A DNA stretch of 64,000 nt from Pogonophryne albipinna (taxonomy: Eukaryota; Chordata; Actinopteri; Perciformes; Artedidraconidae), in the NCBI GenBank assembly GCA_028583405.1, contig CM053260.1:24960147-25024146 (forward strand), in the 5' to 3' direction. Below, in pieces: positions 1-23,032 of the stretch. The translations under genes were made by a program, and so were the position numbers. Position 1 is the first letter of the stretch, and each line of letters starts with the position of its first letter. A model generated the notes under the pieces. It saw only the letters and a program-made list of their open reading frames with translations, had not been told where the DNA came from and ran no database searches.

Positions 1-2395
1 ATTCATATTGCGAGTAATCTTCCCCTTTGTCTGTGTGAATCAAACATGCAAAACTCACATGACAAATTCATTTACCAGAAAAATCCCTTTTATTCATCTG
101 TCACTTGCCGTCTCGCTTTGTGCAAAAAGTGTCTCAAGCTGAACTGGTTCGAGGGCGTCTTGTATGCGAAATCAAATGAGGGGTGAAGCCGGAAAAATCA
201 AATCTTAACAAGAAACAGTAAGAAGCAAAAATGCAGAAACTTATTCCCACACTGGACCGAAAATAACTCTCCTTATCATTCAGCTGCAAGCGAGGGGTGC
301 ACAGTCAGTTTACTGCACAGGGTGTTTCAATGTGTGTTCACAAATACTGAGCCGTCAGATGAAAGAGAGGGCCGCTCCACTCAGGGATGGGAGTCCTCGC
401 GCTGAATGCATGAGCGACTGATTACTTTCTTACCAGTTGAACCTCGGCTCTCTACGAAAGAAGAGCCTGAAGTGGCAAAACTAGAAACAAGGGCTTTCCA
501 AATAATACAAAATCCCAGATTGGTGCGTCAAGGATCTTTCCTTGTTACGATGCATACAGCTGCTCTTCCTCAAATTTCAAGCATTTTTTTTTTTTTTGTA
601 CTTGCCCCCCTGCCAACTCAATGTGCTCAGTCGAGCAGAGAAAAGTAGAAGCAAACACAGGGGAGAGGGGACGGTTTTTCCCAGCAGAATGTCAGTATGT
701 AGCGGCTGTGTCTAACAACAGGCCGAGAAAAAAGTTGCAAAGAAAGTTCATCCTGTGTTTTAAAACCTGGGTCAGCATTTGCGAAGGTCCATTTCTGCAT
801 AAGTGAGCACACAAACCCCGGCGCCTGTTCAAATAGTGTGCAGCTCTCTCTCAGGCAGCTCATGACAACAGCCCAGCAGCAGCACTGTTTGATCTCCAAT
901 GTTTTCCTTAATCTGGGTTGTCAAGGTTCGCTTGTTGGAGGCTGTTTACTTTACTTCTCCTACAAAAAAGTGTTTTTTTTTCCCCCTCAGACAATGACTA
1001 ATCCAAAGACCAAGAAGGAGGGGAGCCCTGCCAGCAATAGTTGTTAAAGCTGCAGTTTCCCTTTTGTAAAACAATTCACATGGTTCTAGTCCAGCTGCAG
1101 ACTTAACTGTAAAAAGAAATATTAGGGTAATTCTTGAATGTGTAACGTTTACTCTAAATGGAAAATAATCTGCTTTAAAAAACATTTTTCAGTCCAATTC
1201 TGTCTTTACAAACTAACAAATCCACATGGATTAAATAGACAAGATTTTTGTTTATATTCTGTATATACATTTAAAAGCAGCAGAGTAAAATTCATTATAT
1301 TTCTAATTGTCTGAAATACACCAGTTTAGAAAATTGATCAAAAAGAAATTAGATATAAATATTTTATATATATGTTTATGTGCTTTTTAATGTATTTCTA
1401 CAGACTAATTATATTTCTAAGTACATTCCTTTTAGACAATAACTTAGGATGACACAACGTTCATTTTACAAACACACTATATCAATAACAGATGATTGTT
1501 AATTTGACAAAAAAGTTACTATTTTTCAGAAGTGATAATAAAGCCTATTTACAGTTAATAAAAACTATTAACTTTAACCCACACTGGGACTGACTTGGCT
1601 GGCTAATAAACAGTTTACTTTTATAGCAGTACAGTTGAATAAAGCGTGTTAATTACTTAATGTTAAGTTTAAGTTGCCACATAATGTATTATTTAAATCC
1701 TTTGTATTAGTCTGATGACAAGTTGACTGTAAGTGGAATATCCGCTATTAAAGCAGCACTGCACACACACACTGAAACACCAGCCTGTCACACCGCTGAA
1801 GCCGAACAGCGAAATAAACGTAGTCTGTTAGATAAAACTATAACAGATATTAAAACTATTGTCTCGGGCAGTAGTAAAGCTTCCTCCGGTCTCTCGCAGT
1901 TTGGAGGACAGCTAACACGTGGGGGAAAAGCTCCCTCTTTGGTGTAACTCCAAAGAAATCACGGCACTCAAACTTCCCTTTCCCCCGTTCAAACTTAACA
2001 ACTTTTAACAGGTAGCGTTGTAATTATCACTTTTTTAACAAACTAGGGTTATGAAGGTGCATTTCCCTCGGGGGGTGGGATTTCATAGCCTCAACTAAGT
2101 TGCAACTTTCCAAAAAAAGTATAGGACACAACTCTCCAAAAACTACACTAAACAGCACTACCAGGCAACCCACATGCTATTAATACAGGTGTTTCTTTAT
2201 GACTTTATTGTAATAAATGTAGCAAAAAGCGAAACTCCGTGTGTGTGCGTTTGCATCAGCAGGTAGCTAAAGACACGATACAGCAAATGTTAACAATAGG
2301 ATAATAGTGAAACTTACCCGAAAGGCTTTTTTTTTTACAGCAGCTAACAGGCAGGGTACCGTTTCGCCGTATGAGATAACGCGTGCAACAAATCA
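1..2395. other. non-coding DNA, no gene recognised
   Basis: No exon with homology or convincing splice signals was seen. The stretch from 1100 to 1720 is very AT-rich. By synteny with mammals it should lie near the 5' side of foxp1, but no foxp1 coding sequence is present. Confidence 0.5.
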
Positions 2396-2640
2396 AACCG
2401 TAAACACCAACAATATCACTCCGCCCGCCTTTGGTCTGTTGGTGGCTGAGGTGGTGGTGCGGCGTAGGTGAGGAGGGAGGGGGGGGACTAACTAACTCAC
2501 TAACTTAACTACAAGGAGAAAAGAGATATCATCTTACCGAGGGCGTCGAAGAAGATCAACAAAATGTGGAGTTTCACACTCGCCGACTCGTTTCCCTCTG
2601 CCTCGTGCACAGAAAAGGTACTAGCTGCTCTGTTTCTTAA
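2396..2640 (-). promoter_or_regulatory. candidate 5' non-coding exon or promoter, possibly of foxp1
   Basis: A locally GC- and CpG-richer stretch in AT-rich DNA. On the minus strand a strong splice donor (CTCG, then GTAAG; exon edge at 2538) follows a purine- and CG-containing stretch. In mammals FOXP1 is on the same strand next to EIF4E3 and has several 5' non-coding exons, which suggests but does not show the identity. Confidence 0.22.
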
Positions 2641-3579
2641 TGTTCATATTAGATTTTTTTAACACGCCGAGCAAAGAAGGAGGAAAAAAAAGAAAAGAAG
2701 CAAGCATCGCGGATTTGGATGTTGTTGTTTTGATGTTCCAAGTCCGTGACGTCATATCCACCTGCTGTAAACAACGATCATTGCATCGCGGATCCTTCAT
2801 AAGAAACATAACACAAGTACAATTCAGTAGCACTTAGTAGGTTCCTTTCTATGGGGAAATGTAATGATATGCATTAGTTTTAGCTCAAAGTGTGACAGGA
2901 GAGAGGGGGCTGTCAGAAAAGCTAAAATGTCTAAAGCTGACTAATTACAACTGAGGCAGAATGAACTTATTATTATTTCAAAAAAATCTTCTTTTTTTAT
3001 ATCTGAGGATCATCATAACTGTTCCAACGCCTCACTGCAGAAACATGACATTATTTGAGATAATTACCAAAGATGTTTAAATCTCAAATGTGAGAAGTTT
3101 TAAACTATAATGGTTTTAAAAATGACAGTGTATATAACTAGAGGGCAGTTTTATGATATTGTCATTTGGCATGTGGGCCAATTCTTCATAATGTTCAAGG
3201 TGGCATGCATCTTTTGCAACAAAGTAATTCAGAATCACTGCTTGACATTTTTGTTGTGGTTGAAAAGTTGTGTGCACTCCTAAATAGTCTTTCCTCAGCA
3301 TGTCTGTCACAAGATGTGCAGAAAAACATTATGACAGTAATTAAAAACCTCTGTCACTTGGCCCTGAAGAGGAGAATTACCACGGGCCACTTCAACAGTC
3401 CAGTTAACAACTCATTGTAAAGCAACATTAATTTAACCTCAAGAGAAAATATTTCAAGTCCTTTTTTGTCCTTGGTCAAGGTCTTGAGGAGCACAGCTCA
3501 TTTCGCTTTAAACGATATTCCATGTATCATGGCTGCATCTGGAGTGCTGCTGCTGTCTCTCATAGAGTCTGTTTGTGGG

Positions 3580-4040
3580 TAGAGAGCGCCACCCTCTGGC
3601 CGTGCACACACACAGGAACATAAATAGTTCCAAATAATGTGTTTTATACACATTTTACATACTTGTGTTTGTGTAGTACAATGTGCACATTTTTATTAGC
3701 CTATCGTCTATATATGTTTTCAATTTTATTGTATTATTGCACATTTTTACTCAAATACATAATTTGTATTTTATTGTATTTGTATCTTCTTATTGCAAAT
3801 GTTTACTTAACCTATTTGAATATGTATATATAATTTCTATTTTATTTTATTGTATTATGTTCTTATTCTTTAAATGTATATAAATATTTTATTTACATGT
3901 ATTTGCATTTTCTAATTTGAGATGTTTCTATTGTATGTTTGTTTTGTTTCTACTCTTTTTATGTTCACATTATGTGCAATTTTAACAAAAAGAACATCCC
4001 CAATTGAGATCAATAAAGTACATTCTATCTTATTTGTATG
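3580..4040 (+). repeat. AT-rich interspersed-repeat tail
   Basis: Long T/A-rich sequence ending near 4020 in GATCAATAAAGTA, the 3' end common to many fish retroposons. It contains many TATTGTATT-like words. The short frames inside are by-products of base composition. A CTCF-like word is at 3585-3600. Confidence 0.4.
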
Positions 4041-4242
4041 TATTTCTTTGTATTTCTTTTTAAATTCTGAAATGTAGTAACTGTCCTGAAACCTAATTTC
4101 CCTCGAGGACAAATAGAGAATTAATTATTGGCCTACATATCTCAGCTGAGACCTGTTATTATATTCATTTAATTCATTTATTTAGAACAGTTAAAATACA
4201 AGCTGATAAGCTCTCTGAAGCTTTAGGGGCCCGAACACTTAA

Positions 4243-4614
4243 TAAAGGTAAGTTAGGTAAGAATGGAGAAACCAGCTCGAGTGCGCTAGAATTTGAAAAT
4301 ACACAACCGGAAAAAATCTTCCTTACAGAGCCCCTCCTCCAACACACACGAACGCGCACATGACCAATGAGGGCACGAGATAAGTGTGTGCACAGATGGA
4401 AGGCTGACAGGCAGGTAGGCCATCCAGTTACTTTAGCCGGGCCGGCTCAGATGATTGGTCGTGCTTTTTACAGCACTACGGCTTCCACAGATAAAATGTT
4501 GTTATGTATTTATTGTCAAAGCATTTAATTTATTCATTGTATCGGGATGTTAAGAGCATTCCATGGAAAATAACAAAAAGTGCTTCTGAAGTGAATTACC
4601 TACCCCACCTTTAA
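4243..4614. mobile_element. short inverted-repeat element (family M1), copy 1
   Basis: Non-autonomous DNA element. The ends read TAAAGGT...AGGTAAG and, inverted, TTACCTACCCCACCTTTAA. The interior shares GAACGCGCACATGAC, GGCTTCCACAGAT and GCATTCCATGG with copies at 8071-9256 and 25446-25739. Confidence 0.7.
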
Positions 4615-4915
4615 CAGAGCGTATTTGCAAAATATGTTACCAACACATCTAGAATTGGAGAAAGTTCATGTATTATACAGAAACATTCACAAGCTAAAAA
4701 CACCAAATATCCCAAACTAATCAAACCCTAGCATTAAAAGGTCAGCAAACATTAATGTGTCAGTCTTACCATAAAACAGATAAGATAATAAACACTGACA
4801 TAGGACAAATGAACATAATTGTACACTTTTAATACATTTCAGAGTAGAATAACATGTGTGTTTAAAGCTATTTAGATTCAAATTTAAAAAAAGAATGCTC
4901 TGAAACTTTTTTTAG

Positions 4916-5590
4916 CATCCTTTGGACCAATATGAGGAATCGTTTCAGAGTGGGCAAGTTTCAGAGTAACAATCAGAGGGCTCGTTCCAACCGGCGAATG
5001 ACATGGCTCGTTTCACACAGCCAAAGAGGGCTCTTTTTAACCAATGGGCAATCTGAGGTGGGCCAATCAGAAGACTTATCAGAGGGTTTGTTTCAACCAG
5101 TCTAAAAGAGGTCTTTCAACCGGCCAATCAGAATGCTTGTTTCGCCATTTGGAACAATCAGAAGACTTATCAGAGGGCTTGTTTCAACCAGTCTAAAAGA
5201 GGTCTTTCAACCGGCCAATCAGAATGCTTGTTTCGCCATTTGGAACAATCAGAAGACTTATCAGAGGGCTTGTTTCAACCAGTCTAAAAGAGGTCTTTCA
5301 ACCGGCCAATCAGAATGCTTGTTTCGCCATTTGGAACAATCAGAAGACTTATCAGAGGGCTTGTTTCAACCAGTCTAAAAGACGTCTTTCAACCGGCCAA
5401 TCAGAATGTTTGTTTCGCCATTTGGAACAATCAGACTGCTCTATTATTTAGGTCAATGAAATGGCTAATTTCAGAGGGCCAATCAGAGGGCTCATTTTAG
5501 AGGGCTAAACAGAGCTCCTCTCAACCTTCAAGCCAATCAGAGGGCTCCTTTTACCCTTAGGGCTCATCAAAGATCTCTATCCTTTGAGTG
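4916..5590. repeat. CCAATCAG-rich repeat region with a 91-bp tandem repeat
   Basis: Four near-identical units of 91 bp run from about 5065 to 5429. More degenerate relatives lie on both sides. Each unit carries GGCCAATCAGAATG and a second ACAATCAGAAG word. The spurious frames at 5133, 5224 and 5315 start at the same base of successive units. The region has no coding value. Confidence 0.85.
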
Positions 5591-7153
5591 GCAGGTCTTT
5601 ACATAATGTGTCCATTTGTTGAAACTCATGTTGTTTTATTGTGTTTTTCTCCGCAGTGAATTCATGTTGACATGCTTCTTGAAATGTAATCTCTGATGGT
5701 ATAACATCACTCCCATTATACTGCTAACAGGATTTGCAGTTGTGCTGTGATTTGTATACTGAGCCCGTCTTTATAGGATTACTGCAGTTTTCAAAAGGTT
5801 GTAAACATGATTGTCTGGTGTAATTAATGAGAAAAACTCTCACACATGATCTTTGTAATTCTTCAGTGTCTCGATCTGCATGTCAATACTAGATCCACGA
5901 GCCCAGCAGCCAGTGTGTCTGCCTCTGAATTTATTATCCTGTTTGTCGGTGTGTTGTGTGGATTAAGGCCCTGATTGGATGGAGTGTAGTTACAAATTAA
6001 TTGAGGATCACTATCAGTTACGTAACAGGCCCTCCACACACACGCGTGCACACAACTAAGTAATTAGCTTTCTGTTAATTAGGTAATTAAGCATCTGAAT
6101 AGGAGCTCCTCTTGATTTCCAAAGGGGGAAGGATGGCTTTCATTCGGTGTTTTTCCCCTGCTGCTGTGGGCGAAACATTCAGACTGTAATGAAAGGGAGA
6201 AGCTGTGCACATAATGACCAATAAAGCACGTGAGTGAAAGGAAGACAGACTTAAAGGACAGGACACTTTGTTTCTGCAGTTGTACGTGTTGGTGTGGAAT
6301 GCCTTTTTTTATTTGTCAAATAAACCACAAAACATCAATAAAGCAATATCCAGAAAACCATGAAATGAAAAAATTGCAGTTACTATTATTATATAGGAAA
6401 CATTATTGTATAGCAACAGAAACATGTTTTTAAAGTTCATTACTTTTCAATAAATCATCTCTAAATGTTAATATCATTATTAATAACCTTTCAATAAGAA
6501 CATGAAAATATACTCAGTACAGTATATTATTTATATTGGCTGAATTGAAGTGGAAAAGTTGTGCAGTTGCAAAAGTAAATACCAATACAGGTCACACACT
6601 TATTTAGTTTTTCTATTTGCACATGTATTATGTGGGTGATAAATTATGACAATATCTAGATTTTAAGTATAATTGTTCTGGTTTGACAGCATCATGATAG
6701 TATAACTGTCTTTATAAAACACATTCCCAAGAATCAAGTGTCCTTGCAAATGAAGCTTAACTTGTAACGTAGGATTTACGTTTGAAATGCAGCACAAAGG
6801 TCAGGTGTCAGAGTAGATCACAGAGCAACAGGAGCGTTTCTCTAAAGATCAAGAAGATTTTCTGCCGCGGGGATCGGCTGCTCTTTCCCCTTCAGACATT
6901 ACAGAAATGTTTCTGAACGGCCGGCCTGTGGACGCTTATGATGTCTGACCGTGGATTTGGTTCCATGATAAGTGTGCTTCTGGTTTCTTAACCATTAAAG
7001 GGTCTGATAAAGTGCAGCTCGGTGTGGGCACGGTGAGCTCAGAGAGGAGGTGGATGCCTTTTGTAACCACAGGGGAGAGAGACACTTTAATGTCTCACCA
7101 TCTCATCACTGAAGACATTCACATTGCATATTTCTGACATTCTTGTAACATGT
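5591..7153. other. intergenic; possible conserved non-coding element at 5790-6225
   Basis: No gene seen. The part 5790-6225 is free of recognisable repeats and dense in homeodomain-type words (TAATTAATGA, AATTAATTG, TTAATTAGGTAATTAAG), as in developmental enhancers. Conservation cannot be tested here. Confidence 0.25.
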
Positions 7154-7693
7154 TTAACCCTCCTATTGTCTTCGTTTCCCCCCCTTAATTTGACCGGTCC
7201 TGTTTTAACTGCTATTACATTAACACAAAAACCATTAATCATCACCAAATTTCATTTAACACCCTTTCAAACTGTACATATTGTATCAGACTACTGGTAT
7301 ACATGAAACACTGCAGTACATATACAAAGAATAGACACTGAACATGTATTGCGTGTGCCAGGTGTGATTCACATGGGGGGATTGGGCACATAAGGGGGGG
7401 GACACACACATTTAGAGTATGTGTGTGTGTGTGTTTGTTTTATCCGATCCGGATGGTTATTAATTCCTTTTCTTTATGGCGGTCATTTTTGACTGGGAAC
7501 ACCATGGTGTTACAAAGTTGACTAAATCATCCAAAATGCAATGAAAGTGGTGATCAGCTATTGAATATGTTCAAATGTCTCCTGTGAAGGATATCATGAA
7601 GCCTTAATGCAATGGAATGTAAAACAAAAAATGTATGATTGATGAAAGCTGTAAATCGGTCAGATTTGACCCGAAGACAACAGGAATGGTCAA
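7154..7693. mobile_element. piggyBac-like short inverted-repeat element
   Basis: The left end TTAACCCTCCTATTGTCTTC pairs with the right end GAAGACAACAGGAATGGTCA. A TTAA at the left end fits a TTAA-targeting element. No transposase frame is present. Confidence 0.45.
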
Positions 7694-8070
7694 AATATTG
7701 TATTAGTGCTGTGGCTTTACTTGGAGATTCTACTTAAAAAAGTAAAAACAAAATAACTGTTGGGTTTTTTATTATTTGCTTTGAATCAACCCCTAAAATG
7801 GTACATATATTATTCTATATTCATATGTATCTCCCTCATAGATGTAAATATAATGATGAATGCAATAAACTGTGCTCCACTGTCGGACATAACGTTTAAA
7901 TAAATATGATGTAATATATGTTATCCTTATATTTATCAGTATTCAATATGTTATAGTTAAAAAAGAACCTTTTGGCACTCATCGATGGCACGGTCTAGAA
8001 ATATAGTGGACCAATCATACGAAATTAACACATGTTGACTGAAACTGATTTAATATTTAAATATTAAACA

Positions 8071-9256
8071 TTAAAGGGGGGGTAGGTAAGTTTCAGAAAC
8101 CGGCTCGAGTGCACTAAAATTTGAAAGTACACAGCCGAAAAGAATCCGCCCCTTCCTTCAGACTTCCTTACAGAGCACCTCCTCCAACACACATGAACGC
8201 GCACATGACTTAGGTTGGCTATATAGTTCAGGGGAATTGTAAACTATACAAAACAGATAATTACCTGTCCAAGAGAAAAAGAGCGACCACGGCGTCAGAT
8301 TTCAACTCGGTGTGTATGGGGGTTATTCCCTATCTTTATTCAAGAGCGTGGTATTTAAATTTGAGAGCATACTTTATTGATTTCCTTCACTCAAACCCTG
8401 TCATCGCACCAAAGACAAACCAAAGAGTAACCGCCCTTACGGGACGCTGTAATAAGTAAAACGAACGCACCCGCAAGGACACCTGGCCTCCTATTGGTTG
8501 AGGGATTTTGACAGGATTGTTGCACAAAAGTTTCGAGCGCGCAGAGAATAAATCTGAGAGCAGAAAAAATCCGTAAGCAGCAATATATCTGAGTGCAAGC
8601 GTACAGTTTGAGCAGAAGCAGAGCAAATCTAAGTGCAAGCAGGCACTATTTGAGTGCGAGGACAGGGTTTGAGGGAAATAAATACATAAAGTATGCTCTC
8701 AAATTTAAATACCACGCTCTTGAATAAAGATAGGGAATAACCCCCATAGGTGTGTTGCATCAGTTGTCGCCATCGTTGAAAAGCAACTCCGATATTGACT
8801 CTGGTTTGAATTCTCCTAGTTTCCACTTTGTTTTTGTTCCTAATTTGCTCCGTTACATTATTTCTTTTGCCACCAGTAGACGATGTTGAACCTAACTCTG
8901 CCATGGTGAAAGTGGCCGCCTGTTGCTGGCGAGTCATTGAAGTACTGCTGCAATGCACGCCCAATGACGGCACGCCCAATGACGGCACGCCCAATGAGGG
9001 CACGAGATACATTTGTGCGTGCACGAGATGGAAGGCTGACAGACAGGACGGCAATCCAATCCGTTTAGCCGGCCCGGCTAAACGGATTGGTCGTACTTTT
9101 TACAGTATTACGGCTTCCACAGATGAATTTTTTTTATGGATTTTTTGTCAAAGCACTTAAGATATGCATTGCTATCGGGATGTTAAGAGCATTCCATGGA
9201 ATATAACAAAAAGTGTATCTCGAGCCGGTTTCTCAAACTTACCTACCCCCCCTTTA
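8071..9256. mobile_element. short inverted-repeat element family M1, copy 2 (interrupted)
   Basis: Ends TTAAAGGGGGGGTAGGTAAG and TTACCTACCCCCCCTTTAA. Larger than copy 1 because a foldback element is inserted at 8315-8748 and because it keeps interior sequence. It includes three tandem 15-bp CACGCCCAATGACGG-type units near 8955-9000. Confidence 0.75.
8315..8748. mobile_element. 434-bp foldback element with 63-bp perfect arms
   Basis: Arms 8315-8377 and 8686-8748 are exact reverse complements, beginning TATGGGGGTTATTCCC. Weaker pairing continues inward (CTCAAACCCTGTC against GACAGGGTTTGAG). A 6-bp direct repeat GGTGTG (8309-8314 and 8749-8754) flanks it, fitting a target duplication. Confidence 0.85.
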
Positions 9257-9640
9257 ATGTGACTCATCAGGCTTTATCTCAAAATGTAAAGTGGCACTAT
9301 TGTACTACATTTCAGACAAACACACTACAGGAAAGGGAAAACCCAAATAAGCATAATAGTTAAGTCCTTTGAAGACCTTAAAGTAAAAATTAAATCAGTT
9401 TCAGTCAAAATGTGTTAATTTTATTGTAGCCTACCATGTGATTGGCCCACTATATGTCATAAGTCCTTTGAAGACCTTAAAGTAAAAATGTTAAATATTT
9501 CTGTCCTCTTTTTTGAGGCACTTGTGCAATAAGCAGTGATTTAAGGCTCTTACTGTATATGACATTAACTCACGTCCACATGTTGTTAGTACTTTAAAAG
9601 AAGAAACAGGCATAATATGAATTGTGTTTTTCATTTCAAT

Positions 9641-11276
9641 TTTATTTACTTTGCTCATGTCACTGCAAAAATCATGTTTACAAAGGAAATACTGTCCCCT
9701 TATACAGTAACTAACGCATCGACCAGTCTACAGTTTGACAACACAGTAAGAGTGGTGAGACACACAATGACAGCAGAAGCATTCAGTTCACCGCAGCATG
9801 CCCTGCACTAGTAGAAGAGTTAGTGAAGGGAACGGATAGAAAAATAAGTTTGATGCTCCTTAACATGAACACGATCAAATACATGAGGTCAGTGTTTCTT
9901 CTGGTTCTTTGAAGCAGCAGTTGACTCAATGACTATTGAAACTTACCATATTTTAGACAGAATTTAACATAATGTACATATCCTGCTAAATATGAGGATA
10001 CTTCACATTACTTGAACCACAATGCTGCATTTCTCTCAGCAAGTACAGACACGCGTCACTATTTGAGCTTAAAAAATGTGCAGTATCTCTTTCGCTAAAC
10101 ACACCGTGACCCCGTTCAGGAGAGCGCAGGGTCTACTTTTCAACATGTGTATTGAAAGAAATGTCAACCGTGGCGTGGCTGAAGACATTCAAAGAGGCAC
10201 CTTTCAGAATGGGTTTTGCTCTTTAGATACATCTGAGTTTCTTCGGGGGGCGATATCAGATGTGTTCTGATCCTCTGTGAAGGCTTAGTAACTGAGGGAC
10301 ACTGGGATTGGAATAGGTAGTCATGTGCAATACTTCCAAGAGTTACCCTGATTTGAAACGTGATGTATGAAAGTTTCAAACAATCAAATGGGGACAAACT
10401 CGATGAAACACCATTAAGATACAAACTACTTACATTTGTAAAAAGTGCTGTGGCACTGGCTAAGTTGACTTAACTAAATATGATATGAACTGAGATGTCT
10501 TATGTAATAAACAGATAAAACTCATTATGTAGAGCAATGCTCATCTGGTAAAAATATACTTTAAAATATTGTAAAAAGACTAAGTATGTATCTCCTACTT
10601 CTATAGAGTGGTGCAGCGATGATGTGTGTATGCTAGCACTGAAGTTAGCATCAGAAGGGCTTCCTCGTCTAAAAGCAATGGGATTTCTCGTAAAATTGCA
10701 AATAATACGCTTTTTTTCGCCAAACATGATTATGATACGTACATGTTATTTTCAGCAGGATAATCTCCACATATTAAAATAACATTAATTAATTTTAAAG
10801 CGTAAATGCAATCAGCAGAAATAAAAAGCTAACGTTAGCCTAGCCACAGACATAAGGATCACATGGCAGCGCATCACCACCGCTAAGCTAAAGGTGGCTA
10901 AAAGTGTATTTAGAGACTAAGGGCACTAGAAGTGCTAAACTGCTGACCCATTTCCTGGTTTGAGGACTCACCACTCTACACCAGGGACAAGCTGTGAGGT
11001 CTATATGCCGTGCAGAGAACAGGACCATGACAGTGCAGTTCAGGAGGAAATCAGAATGAACTTACAAGTTATTACGCTGCATAAACAGCCTCTAAAGAGT
11101 TCAGATGTTAGGACCCACATCAACATGAAACAAGGCATCAGTCATTGAAAGTTATAAAAATATATTGATAACTATTTCCTTGTTGAATGCAAAATAATAC
11201 CCTTGATTAGGTTGTGGACAGCGCCTAAGGCAGGTACAGAGTTCAGGTGAAAATTTAAAAAGTGCGTTACATTCGT
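9641..11276 (-). other. eif4e3: probable eif4e3 3' untranslated region
   Basis: Downstream of the eif4e3 stop codon (11277-11279) there is no further coding sequence on the minus strand. The first AATAAA I can find on that strand is at 9646-9641. A 3' UTR of about 1.6 kb is therefore likely, but a weaker earlier poly(A) signal cannot be excluded without transcript data. Confidence 0.35.
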
Positions 11277-21939
<10,663 letters not shown>

Positions 21940-22125
21940 TACAGCCGGTTAAAGGATATAACACTTAAAAGCTCCTGTGTGAATGTGTTTACTAAAATCA
22001 CCCGGTTTGGCGTTAGCTGTAGATACCGAGCAGACACCACCGCTTTTCCGCCTACCGACTGGTGACGTTTGTGCGTCACTGGGCAGAAACCACGCAGTTG
22101 GTCCAATCCAGAGAGCAGGAACAAA
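21940..22125 (-). promoter_or_regulatory. eif4e3: probable eif4e3 promoter and 5' leader
   Basis: This is the sequence just upstream of the eif4e3 ATG. It is richer in CG than its surroundings. It carries two CRE-like motifs (TGACGTTT at 22062 and TGCGTCA near 22072) and an inverted-strand CCAAT-type box (GTCCAATCC near 22100). No TATA box is obvious. The transcription start is not determined. Confidence 0.4.
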
Positions 22126-22204
22126 AAGCGATGTCTCACTCTGTGTGTGTTTCTGGATTCTGACATGATGCACAACATCTACAACAGAAGAGATGGTAAA
22201 TATG

Positions 22205-22470
22205 GGCAAAGCAAATGTATTTATATAGCACATTTCAACACAAGTCAATTCGAAGTGCTTTACCAAAAAATCAAATAAACATGAAAAGCATTTCGATATA
22301 GTGTCACAGAAAGACGTTATACAATTACTTTTAAATACATTTTAAAACCAGTCATACAAGGCAGAGAAAATTAAATGAAAATAAAGCAAGCTAAAATAGA
22401 ACAAGTCAGGTATAAAATACAAGAATGAAAGCAACATTGCAGTGTAAGAAATACACATGTATTTGATTCC
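22205..22470 (-). mobile_element. L2-like LINE 3' end fragment
   Basis: TATTTATATAGCACATTTCA followed by CGAAGTGCTTTACC is the reversed 3' end of the L2-like family also at 44773 and 60149. The body is short and degenerate. Confidence 0.5.
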
Positions 22471-23032
22471 AAGAAAGGAAATAGCTGTCATTAAAAAGAT
22501 CGGTGTATGGAAGTGACGATGAAGGGGGAAACTGTGGCTTTACAATGTAGGTTACTGTCACTCATTGAGGTTACCACACTTGCAATGCCACGCATTACTT
22601 TAAACTGTGTAACTGAAGAGTGCAACCCTAAACTGGATTTTGTATTATGTAGTATGTGTTGTCATTAGATTCTGTGACATGGTGTAAATGTACCTTTTCA
22701 AATGCTTTACTTTATAATATGTGTTAATTTGGAGTAATGGTGCTACCTCAACCACAAACACATACATTTTAATCTCTGGGGACTTCCTGGTTAAATACAA
22801 CATTTAAATAACGTATGGTACAAAAGCCCAGACCAGAACCCTGTATATTCCCCCCGATGAAGTGTCTTCCTAATATCAATATTTGCCTCAAACATCAGCC
22901 TTCAAATCTGTTATACTTTGTTGACATGCTATTATACCTGTCATTCAACTTTATTCTGAAATAAAGCATCCTATTGTCATGAGTGTCTTGGCCAGGGGGA
23001 ACACTGTCTATACGTCCGGCTCGAGTCATTTT

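Larger units (their letters stand above)
8001..9455. mobile_element. outer element of a three-level nest
   Basis: Inverted arms of roughly 55-65 bp at 8001-8053 and 9389-9455 share AATTAACACA, GACTGAAACTGATTTAA and the ATATAGTGG...CCAATCA word. They enclose family M1 copy 2. A 29-bp direct repeat (9362-9390 and 9461-9489) overlaps the right arm. Confidence 0.6.
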
